Source: Paracoccaceae bacterium (GTDB taxonomy: Bacteria; Pseudomonadota; Alphaproteobacteria; Rhodobacterales; Rhodobacteraceae). From it: a stretch of 64,000 nt of DNA. The notes beneath the pieces were generated by a model. That model ran no database searches. It had not been told where the DNA came from and worked only from the letters and a program-made list of their open reading frames with translations. Below are positions 1-7,238 of this stretch, piece by piece. The stretch lies in NCBI GenBank assembly GCA_019911965.1, contig JAIOJF010000031.1, positions 98,834 to 162,833 of the forward strand, read 5' to 3'. Position numbers and translations under genes: made by a program. Numbering within the stretch: the stretch's first letter is position 1; every line of letters begins with the position of its first letter.

Positions 1-621
1 CTGACCACGGCGCGGCCAAATTACGGCTGGCTGGGCGAGGAAAGCGACGAGGTGAAAGGCGCCGATCCGACCCGGCGCTGGATCGTCGATCCCTTGGACG
101 GCACCACCAATTTCCTGCACGGGTTGCCGCATTGGGCGGTCTCCATCGCGCTGGAGCACAAGCGCGAGATCGTGGCTGCAGTGGTCTATGATCCGATCCG
201 CGACGAGATGTTCACCGCTGAAAAAGGTGCCGGCTGCTGGCTGAACGACAACCGCCAGCGGGTATCGGCACGCCGCCAGATGATCGAGATGCTGTTCGCC
301 ACCGGCCTGCCCTTCGGTGGCCGTTCGGACCTGCCGGACACCCTGCAGGACCTGGCGCGCATCCTGCCCTCCTGCTCCGGCGTCCGCCGCTTTGGCTCGG
401 CGGCGCTGGACCTGGCCTATGTGGCGGCGGGGCGTTACGACGGGTTCTGGGAGCGGCGGCTGAAGCCCTGGGACATGGCGGCGGGATTGCTGCTGGTGCG
501 CGAGGCCGGTGGGCTGATCGCGCCGATCGAGCCGGACAAGGACGTTCTGGAAGATGGTGCAGTAATTGCCGGCAATTCCGAAGGCTTCGCGGCCTTCGCC
601 AGGCTGGTTCGAGGCGGTTGA
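1..621 (+). CDS. Inositol monophosphatase family protein (5' end outside window)
   Basis: The gene is open from base 1, so the N-terminus is missing; 206 residues are visible. This family hydrolyses inositol phosphates and related phosphomonoesters with Mg2+ (SuhB, or HisN-type histidinol-phosphatase). Visible hallmarks are GEES at visible residues 13-16 (metal-binding Glu), the DPLDGTTNF signature at about 30-38, and the C-terminal WDMAAG motif with Asp near 158. Family members are about 260 residues, so roughly 50-60 residues are lost. SuhB and HisN-type enzymes cannot be separated from this fragment. It converges on the YgfZ gene with a 59-bp gap in which I see no clear hairpin. Confidence 0.9.
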   Translation: MTTARPNYGWLGEESDEVKGADPTRRWIVDPLDGTTNFLHGLPHWAVSIALEHKREIVAAVVYDPIRDEMFTAEKGAGCWLNDNRQRVSARRQMIEMLFATGLPFGGRSDLPDTLQDLARILPSCSGVRRFGSAALDLAYVAAGRYDGFWERRLKPWDMAAGLLLVREAGGLIAPIEPDKDVLEDGAVIAGNSEGFAAFARLVRGG

Positions 622-680
622 CAATTGGCGCTACCGGCGCGAACAGGCTCCGACGACCAGCATTTATCGAACAGGCCCGA

Positions 681-1436
681 TCAGCCTGATACGGTAACGC
701 TGGCTTCACCCGCCTTCAGATCGCCCTGCGCCTGATCGAATCTGAGATAGGCGATGGCATCGGTTCCGGCAATGGTGCGGATCGTACCGATCTCGCGTTC
801 ACCGCTCAGCACCGCCGTGCCGGTGGCAACCGGGCGATCCAGTGTCACCCGCGCCAGCCCCTTCCTCAACTCGGTCTTGTGCTTCATCCGCGCGGTGACC
901 TCCTGGCCGACATAGCAGCCCTTGCGGAAATCGACGCCGTTCAGGCGCTCGAAGCCGCATTCCAGGATGTAGCTGTCATTCTCGATCAGTTCCACGCCGG
1001 TTTCCGGGATCAGTTCGGCCACGCGGATCGCGTCCCAGTCGGTGACGCTGTCGCCGCCTTCGCCGTCGCCGTAGTAGCGCCAGCCGAGGCGGGCGCTGCG
1101 CGGGTCCGGCAGGCCATCGGCGGGCGCGTCACCCAGCCCGCGAAAGACCTTGAGGGCGGTCTTTTCGATCTGCACATCGGCCCGCAGGCGGTACATCGAC
1201 AGCCTTGCCGCCAGCGCATCGGCGCGGTCGGCGCGGATATCAAGGCAGATCGCGCCGCCCTGTTCAAACATCAGGAAATCGAACAGGTACTTGCCTTGCG
1301 GCGACAAAAGCGCGGCATAGACCAGACCGGATTTCAGGTGATCGAGGTCATTTGTGACCAGCCCCTGAAGGAAATCCCTGGCATCGCTGCCACTGACCGA
1401 AAGGACGGCCCGGTCGCTTGCATGTTCCGCTGGCAT
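681..1436 (-). CDS. YgfZ/CAF17-type folate-binding Fe-S cluster protein
   Basis: A 251-residue protein of the YgfZ/GcvT family, which uses a tetrahydrofolate-binding fold to support maturation or repair of certain iron-sulfur enzymes. The diagnostic motif KGCYVGQE is present with its conserved Cys at residue 174. The N-terminal half carries the usual SGxDxxxFLQGLVTNDL pattern. The ATG at 1436 is chosen because GGGAGA lies just upstream and the family pattern starts a few residues in; longer upstream reading frame is low-complexity and unlike the family. It is divergent from the glycosyltransferase, with a shared promoter region of about 95 bp. Confidence 0.9.
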   Translation of the reverse strand: MPAEHASDRAVLSVSGSDARDFLQGLVTNDLDHLKSGLVYAALLSPQGKYLFDFLMFEQGGAICLDIRADRADALAARLSMYRLRADVQIEKTALKVFRGLGDAPADGLPDPRSARLGWRYYGDGEGGDSVTDWDAIRVAELIPETGVELIENDSYILECGFERLNGVDFRKGCYVGQEVTARMKHKTELRKGLARVTLDRPVATGTAVLSGEREIGTIRTIAGTDAIAYLRFDQAQGDLKAGEASVTVSG

Positions 1437-1532
1437 GTCATCTCCCTTGGGTTTCGGGTTGCAATATAAGCGTCGCCGGGCCGGGTTACAGGGGGTAAGG
1501 TGGCGAAAAGCCCTTCGGTTAACTGGAATCCC

Positions 1533-2252
1533 ATGCGCGCGCCCCTGTCCATCGTCATTCCGACGCTGAACGCCACCGCCACCCTGCCCGCTGTGCTGGC
1601 GGCGCTGTTCGAGGGGCTGGAGGCCGGGCTGGTGCGCGAGGTGATCATCAGCGATGGCGGCTCGACCGACGATATCGTGGCGCTGGCGGCAGAGATTGAG
1701 GCGCAGTTCCTGTCCGGGCCTGCGGGGCGCGGCGGGCAGTTGCGGCGCGGTGTGGCGGCGGCCCAAGGGGGCTGGGTGCTGGCGCTTCATGCCGACACGG
1801 TGCTGGCCCCGGGCTGGGCGGCGGCGGTGTTGGGGCATCTCGGGCAATATCCCGGGCGCGCGGCCTGTTTCCGGCTGGCCTTTCGCGCCGAGGGGCTGGC
1901 ACCGCGCCTCGTGGCGTTCTGGGCGAATATCCGCACACGAATGTTCGCCCTGCCCTACGGCGATCAGGGCCTGTTGGTGCCGCGTGCACTATATGACCGG
2001 GCCGGAGGTTATCCGGATATTCCGCTGATGGAGGATGTGGCGCTGGTCCGCCGGCTGGACGGACGGGTGATGCTGCTGCCGGTGCAGGCGATCACCGGGG
2101 CGGACAGGTATCTGGCGCGGGGCTGGCTGAAACAGGGGGCGGGCAATCTGTGGCGGTTGCTGCGCTATCTGGGCGGGGCCGATCCGGCGCGGCTGGCAGA
2201 GCGGTACCCGGCGCGTTCCCCGGCGGATCACCCGCCGAATTGCAGCCGGTAG
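1533..2252 (+). CDS. Family 2 glycosyltransferase (TIGR04283-like)
   Basis: About 239 residues. A GT-A fold glycosyltransferase: the N-terminus has the LSIVIPTLNA nucleotide-binding strand, followed by SDGGSTD and an HADT metal-binding motif (DxD equivalent). These resemble the small group of family 2 transferases often found near radical-SAM or arsenosugar genes, but no such neighbours exist here. An in-frame GTG-type start at 1500 is possible; the ATG at 1533 fits the family N-terminus better. The 3' end overlaps the convergent ABC transporter gene by 25 bp. The acceptor substrate is unknown. Confidence 0.8.
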   Translation: MRAPLSIVIPTLNATATLPAVLAALFEGLEAGLVREVIISDGGSTDDIVALAAEIEAQFLSGPAGRGGQLRRGVAAAQGGWVLALHADTVLAPGWAAAVLGHLGQYPGRAACFRLAFRAEGLAPRLVAFWANIRTRMFALPYGDQGLLVPRALYDRAGGYPDIPLMEDVALVRRLDGRVMLLPVQAITGADRYLARGWLKQGAGNLWRLLRYLGGADPARLAERYPARSPADHPPNCSR

Positions 2253-3994
2253 AGGCTGGCATAAAGCCCGTCGCGGGCCAGCAGTTCGGCGTGGGTGCCC
2301 TCGTCCACCACCTTGCCCTTGTCCAGCACCACGATCTTGTCAGCGTGCAGCACAGTGGCCAGCCGGTGCGCGATCACCAGCGTGGTGCGCCCTTCCGACA
2401 GCGCATCCAGCGCCTGCTGCACCGCCGCCTCGGATTGGGCATCCAAGGCCGAGGTCGGCTCGTCCAGCAGAAGGATCGGCGCATCGCGCAGGACGGCGCG
2501 GGCAATCGCCACCCTCTGACGCTGGCCACCCGACAGGTTGGAGCCGCGCGGCCCCGCCTGCGCATCCAGCCCAAGTGCCATGCGGTCGGCGAAATCGGCG
2601 ACGAAAGCCGCTGAAACCGCGTGACCCAGAGCCGCGTCATCGGCATCGGGGCGGCTCAGCATGATATTCTCGCGCAGGGTCTCGTCGAACAGGGCGGCAT
2701 CCTGTGTGACGGTTGCGAACAGGCGGCGAAGCTCCGCCAGCGCGACGCGGTTGATAGCTACGCCACCTACGGTTATCTGACCCGATTGCGGCTCGACCAG
2801 CCGCGCCAGCAGGTTGAAGACGGTGCTTTTGCCGGCCCCGGATGCTCCGACCAGCGCGGTGGTCTGCCCGGCCTCGGCTGTGAACGACAGTCCCTGCAAC
2901 ACCGGCTGGTCGCCATAGGAGAATACCACATCCTGCAACACCACATCGCCCTGCGCCGCCGCGTCGCTCAATTCTACCGGATCGGCGGGGCTCAGAATGC
3001 CCGGCTTGGCATCGAAAATCGCGTGCAGCCGTTCCAGGCTTGCCACCGCCGCCTGCCACTGGCCGGACACGTTGCCGATGCGGCGCAGGGGCTCGAAAAT
3101 CAGCGCCATCGCGGTGAAGAAGCTCATGAATTCGCCGATGGTCTTGGTGCCCTCGATGATCTGGAAGCCGCCATAGACCAGCACGCCGAAAAACCCGAGG
3201 CCGGCAACCAGATCCATCATCGCCGGCACCCCGGCCTGACCGGCTTCCGAGCGTATCTGGGCGTTGATATATTCCGCCATCGACCTGCGGAACCGGTTGT
3301 CCTGATGGGTTTCCAGATTGTTCAGCTTGATCTGGTTGATGCCGTGGAAAATCTCGTCCAGCCGGGTCGAGATCATGGCGGCACTCTGTCTTGCCTGGCG
3401 CGTCGCCGCATGGATCAGCCGTTGCAGCAGGCTGACCGGCACAATCAGCGCCGGGACCCCGGCAATGGCGATCAGGGTCCACAACCAGTCGATCGACAAG
3501 GCCACCGACAACAGCGCGATCAGCGAAATCACATCGCGCCCGATCGAGGTGAAGATCACGCCCCAGGTGACATAGATCGCCGAGGTGTCGCCGCGCAGCC
3601 GTTCGATCAGCGCCCCCGGCGCGTTGTCCTGAAAGAATACGCTGTCCAGCCGCATCATGTGGCGCACCAGATCAACCTGCACGCCTGCCACGGCGCGCTG
3701 GCCGATCATGGTCAGCAGCACCCGCTGGCCAAAGCCGGCCGCGGCGCGGATGATGAACACGCCCATGACAATGCCACCGACCCAGAACACTGCCACCTTG
3801 TCGCGGGCGACGAAGACATCATCGAACATCGGACCGACCATGTAGCTGATCATTGCCAGCATGGCGCCTTCAATCGCCATCAGGATGAAGGCGATGATGA
3901 TCCAGCCCAGATGCGGGCGGAAATAGTCGCGCAGCAGCCAGACCGCCAGCGCGCGGCCCTTGGTGGCGGATTGTTGTGCGTCGAGATGCGCCAC
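2228..3994 (-). CDS. MsbA-like ABC transporter, fused permease-ATPase
   Basis: A 588-residue half-transporter: about six membrane helices over residues 25-320, then one ATPase domain. Walker A (GASGAGKST) has its Lys at 389, the LSGGQ signature is near 485 and Walker B (ILLLDEPTSALD) near 507, all intact. Layout and length match the MsbA / lipid exporter family, dimeric in the inner membrane; the cargo (lipid A core, other lipid or drug) cannot be told from sequence. The start lies 2 bp after the stop of the phosphatase gene, so the two are almost certainly co-transcribed, phosphatase first. Confidence 0.9.
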   Translation of the reverse strand: MAHLDAQQSATKGRALAVWLLRDYFRPHLGWIIIAFILMAIEGAMLAMISYMVGPMFDDVFVARDKVAVFWVGGIVMGVFIIRAAAGFGQRVLLTMIGQRAVAGVQVDLVRHMMRLDSVFFQDNAPGALIERLRGDTSAIYVTWGVIFTSIGRDVISLIALLSVALSIDWLWTLIAIAGVPALIVPVSLLQRLIHAATRQARQSAAMISTRLDEIFHGINQIKLNNLETHQDNRFRRSMAEYINAQIRSEAGQAGVPAMMDLVAGLGFFGVLVYGGFQIIEGTKTIGEFMSFFTAMALIFEPLRRIGNVSGQWQAAVASLERLHAIFDAKPGILSPADPVELSDAAAQGDVVLQDVVFSYGDQPVLQGLSFTAEAGQTTALVGASGAGKSTVFNLLARLVEPQSGQITVGGVAINRVALAELRRLFATVTQDAALFDETLRENIMLSRPDADDAALGHAVSAAFVADFADRMALGLDAQAGPRGSNLSGGQRQRVAIARAVLRDAPILLLDEPTSALDAQSEAAVQQALDALSEGRTTLVIAHRLATVLHADKIVVLDKGKVVDEGTHAELLARDGLYASLYRLQFGG

Positions 3995-3996
3995 GC

Positions 3997-4689
3997 CTAG
4001 CCCCTGCCCTTGCCACGGCTGGCGAGGAAAGCCTCGGTCATTGCATCGCGGTCATACATGGTCTGAACCCAGTCGCGAAAGGCGATGGGGGAAACCTTGT
4101 TGGTTTCGGCGTAGGATTCAAGGAAATAGTCCAGAATGCCCTTGGCCGAAGCGCGGATATGCAGATAGCGGAACGACATGTGCCGCATCGCCTGTTCGAC
4201 GGGCGCATCCTCGATCAGCAACAGATACAGCGCAGAGGCGAAACCGGCACGGTCCGCCCCGGATTTGCAATGCATGACGAAGGGTTTTTCGAGGCAACGG
4301 AAATGGCCTTCCAGCTCGAAAATCGCCTCGCGGGTGGGCAGCGCGGTGGGGAACAGGTTGATATCGGTCAGCGACAGGCCAAGGGCGGCGCAGGCCTCGT
4401 GCTCGAACAGGTAGTAGCTGTACAGGCTGGTGCCGCGCAGGTTCAGGACAGACCGGATGCCCCTGTCGCGATACCGCGCCAGCCGCGCCGGTGAAGGCTG
4501 GTTGGAGCGATAGACACCCGGCGCCACCTGATCGAAATTGGTCCACCAATAGCGCAGGATGCCGTGATCGACCCAGTTGAAATGCCAGCGCGCCTGCCGC
4601 CGCTTGGCCGGGGTCGAGATATCGTTGCCGAAGCTTTCCCGCCAGGCGCGTTCGCGGTCTTCCAGCGATTTCAGCAATCTGGACAGCAT
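3997..4689 (-). CDS. Tyrosine/dual-specificity phosphatase family protein
   Basis: About 230 residues. The cysteine phosphatase loop HCKSGADR is intact, with nucleophile Cys141 and Arg147. Upstream, VLNLRG and a Tyr-rich stretch are typical of the atypical dual-specificity class used on phospholipids, polyphosphates or sugars as well as proteins. The ATG at 4689 is preferred (AAGAAGAG upstream); the open frame runs on to 4905 but the extra N-terminus is arginine/proline-rich shadow. The next gene, an MsbA-like exporter, begins 2 bp downstream, which hints at a role in envelope lipid handling. That link is inference. Confidence 0.85.
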   Translation of the reverse strand: MLSRLLKSLEDRERAWRESFGNDISTPAKRRQARWHFNWVDHGILRYWWTNFDQVAPGVYRSNQPSPARLARYRDRGIRSVLNLRGTSLYSYYLFEHEACAALGLSLTDINLFPTALPTREAIFELEGHFRCLEKPFVMHCKSGADRAGFASALYLLLIEDAPVEQAMRHMSFRYLHIRASAKGILDYFLESYAETNKVSPIAFRDWVQTMYDRDAMTEAFLASRGKGRG

Positions 4690-4870
4690 CGTAACTCTTC
4701 TTGGCGGGCGGGCATCGGCCCTCTCTGGTCTTGCTGGGGCCTTAGACCATCGCCCGCGGGCTGACAAGCGGCGCACCGGCAAAGGTTTGCCATCCCGCCC
4801 GCACCGGCGGCAATTGACGCTGCCGCGCGGCGGGCTTAGGCATGGCGGACCAGATTTGAGGACGACGCAG

Positions 4871-6070
4871 ATGACGCTTGCAAACGGACGCACATATCTC
4901 GCCATTCCAGGCCCTTCGGTGGCACCGGACCGGGTGCTGAACGCGATGCACCGGGCGGCCCCGAATATCTACGAGGGTCCGCTGCACGATATGGTGGATA
5001 CGCTCTATCCCGATCTGAAGGCGGTGGCGCGGACCAAGGGCGATGTCGCGATCTATATCGGCAATGGCCATGCCGCCTGGGAGGCCTCGCTGACCAATGT
5101 GTTTTCGCGCGGCGACAAGGCGCTGGTGCTGGTGACGGGACGGTTCGGCGAAGGCTGGGCCGAGGCGGCACGCGGCCTGGGCGTGGATGTGACGATGCTG
5201 GATTTCGGGCGGCAAAGCCCGGTTGATCCGGCGCGGCTGGCCGAGGCGCTGAAGGCCGACAAGGGCCACCAGATCCGCGCCGTGATGACGGTCCATGCCG
5301 ATACCGCGACGACCGTGCTGAACGATATCGCCGCGATCCGCAAAGCCATCGACGATTGCGGCCATCCCGCCTTGCTGATGGTCGATTGCATCGCCTCGCT
5401 GGGCTGCGACCGCTTCGAGATGGATGCCTGGGGCGTGGATGTGATGGTTGCCGCCAGCCAGAAAGGGCTGATGGTGCCGCCCGGGCTGGCCTTCGTGTGG
5501 TTCAGCGAAAAGGCGATGGCGGTGCATCAAAGCGCCGGGCTGGTCACACCCTACTGGAACTGGACGCCACGTACACGCGGCACCATGTTCTACCAGAAAT
5601 TCAACGGCACCGCGCCGACGCACCATCTGTTCGGCCTGCGCGAAAGCCTGACCATGCTGGTGCACGAGGAAGGGCTGGAGGCCGCCTGGGCGCGGCATGC
5701 GGTACTGGCGCGCGCGGTCTGGGCCGCCCTTGCGGCCTGGGGCGATGGCGGGCCGGTCGCGGCGAATATCCGCGAGGTTGCGAACCGCTCGAACGCGGTG
5801 ACTTCGGTGCGCATCGGCGCGCCCGACGGCACCCGCCTGCGCCGCTGGGTCGAGGCGAATACCGGTGTGACGCTGGGTATCGGCCTTGGCATGAACACCG
5901 ATGCAGACCCCAACAGCGATGGCTTCTTCCGTATCGCGCATATGGGCCATGTCAACGCACATATGGTGCTGGGTGTGCTGGGCTCGATCGAGGCCGGTCT
6001 GACCGCATTGCAAATCCCGCATGGTGGCGGTGCGCTGGCGGCAGCAGCGGCGGTGATGGCCGAAGCCTGA
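4871..6070 (+). CDS. Class V aminotransferase, serine/alanine-glyoxylate type
   Basis: 399 residues. A fold-type I PLP enzyme of the serine-glyoxylate / alanine-glyoxylate aminotransferase group. The PLP lysine is K198 in ASQKGLMVPPG, and the N-terminus has the typical IPGPSxxPxxVLxAM pattern. The ATG at 4871 follows GAGGAC; the open frame upstream is shadow of the divergent phosphatase region. In Rhodobacteraceae this class can serve glyoxylate or taurine/aminoethylphosphonate routes, so the exact amino donor is uncertain. The gene stands alone on the plus strand. Confidence 0.88.
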   Translation: MTLANGRTYLAIPGPSVAPDRVLNAMHRAAPNIYEGPLHDMVDTLYPDLKAVARTKGDVAIYIGNGHAAWEASLTNVFSRGDKALVLVTGRFGEGWAEAARGLGVDVTMLDFGRQSPVDPARLAEALKADKGHQIRAVMTVHADTATTVLNDIAAIRKAIDDCGHPALLMVDCIASLGCDRFEMDAWGVDVMVAASQKGLMVPPGLAFVWFSEKAMAVHQSAGLVTPYWNWTPRTRGTMFYQKFNGTAPTHHLFGLRESLTMLVHEEGLEAAWARHAVLARAVWAALAAWGDGGPVAANIREVANRSNAVTSVRIGAPDGTRLRRWVEANTGVTLGIGLGMNTDADPNSDGFFRIAHMGHVNAHMVLGVLGSIEAGLTALQIPHGGGALAAAAAVMAEA

Positions 6071-6082
6071 GACGCTGCGGGC

Positions 6083-7003
6083 TCAGAACCGCATACGGAT
6101 CGCCACCGAGCCGACAACCTGCCCCTCGGGCTGGTTGACGAATTCGCGTCCTAGCCAGGTCAGGCCGTAAAACAGCGAACGCTGGCCTTCTTCCACCAGC
6201 ACACCTCCCCGCAGCCTGACCCGCGCCGGGGTCAGCCCGAAGCCCGAGGCGCGCGGCAGGAAGGCGCTGTCGGCGACATAGGCGATATCGCCGCCCAGCA
6301 CGAACGTAACGCCCCGCGTACGGTTGCCCTTCATCGCGGTGCTGCGCTGGCCGGTGCCGACATCTCGGACCATGAAATCGCCCTCGCCTGCGGGGCCGAA
6401 GGTGAAATCGGCACCGATCCGCGCCAGGGTTTCCACCCCGGCCTGTGCCTCAAGGAACGGGCGGAAGGTGGTGCGCCGTCCGCCAGGGGCGGCCAGCACG
6501 AATTCCCGTGACACTTCGGCCACAAGGGTCGGGTACAGCGCGTTGCCGATCTGGCTGCCCAGCACCTGGATCTGCCCGAGGCCAAGGCCGCCATGCACCC
6601 AGGACTGGAAATCGCCCAGCCCGGTCTGCGGCCCGGTCACGACCATGTCGAGGCCCAGCGCAATGTCCAGCGCACCGCGCCGGAAATGGCTGATCGCGCC
6701 GAAATGGATCGCGGCGGCATAGCGCCGGTCGGTGCCCAGAACCGGATTGCTCAGGTCATCGGGGGCGATGATGGCGGTGCGTATCCGGTATTCCACCAGA
6801 TCGCCAAGCCCGGCCGGCAGGTGGCCATCCCAGCTTTGGCCGCGAATGGCGCTCAGGGAATAACTGCCGGTGCGCCAGCGGTCCTGCCCGTCGCCCAGCT
6901 TGTCATTGGTGAACAGGCGTGCCCTGCCCAGCCATTCCCGCTCGCCTGCCTGCGGTGCGGCGGCGGGCAGAATCATCAGCAGGATCAACAGAATACTGCG
7001 CAT
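6083..7003 (-). CDS. LpxR-like outer membrane protein (DUF2219)
   Basis: About 306 residues, with a signal peptide (hydrophobic LLILLMILPAAAPQA, cleaved near residue 20) and a beta-rich body ending in Phe (AIRMRF), typical of an outer membrane barrel. Early residues contain FTNDKLGDGQDRW, the conserved Asn/Asp/Asp pattern of LpxR lipid A 3'-O-deacylase relatives. ATG 7003 is preferred over an upstream TTG because GAGGCTTGGGG precedes it. Whether it deacylates lipid A here is inferred from family membership only. It converges with the aminotransferase (12 bp gap). Confidence 0.75.
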   Translation of the reverse strand: MRSILLILLMILPAAAPQAGEREWLGRARLFTNDKLGDGQDRWRTGSYSLSAIRGQSWDGHLPAGLGDLVEYRIRTAIIAPDDLSNPVLGTDRRYAAAIHFGAISHFRRGALDIALGLDMVVTGPQTGLGDFQSWVHGGLGLGQIQVLGSQIGNALYPTLVAEVSREFVLAAPGGRRTTFRPFLEAQAGVETLARIGADFTFGPAGEGDFMVRDVGTGQRSTAMKGNRTRGVTFVLGGDIAYVADSAFLPRASGFGLTPARVRLRGGVLVEEGQRSLFYGLTWLGREFVNQPEGQVVGSVAIRMRF

Positions 7004-7238
7004 CCCCAAGCCTCATTTCTTCTTTTCGTTGGTCCGGACGGACCCGCCAACCCTATCGCCATCGCCGGAATCTGGATAGTGCAATTCGGCAACGGCCGGC
7101 GGCTGCGGGCCATCGGGACATATTTTGAGGCTATTGGTGCCATCCGAGATGGGCAGGAATACGGCGGTTTCCGGTCGGGGTGCGGAAAAGTGATGTGCCC
7201 CGAACTGTTGCGCGACTACCCCGCCACCCCTGCCAGCC
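7004..7238. other. Intergenic region, lpxR-like to nrdJ
   Basis: 235 bp with no supported gene. It lies downstream of nrdJ and upstream of the LpxR-like gene, both on the minus strand, so it should hold the promoter of the latter. I see an imperfect palindrome around GGTCCGGACGGACC at 7031-7044 but no clear promoter boxes or terminator. Confidence 0.5.
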
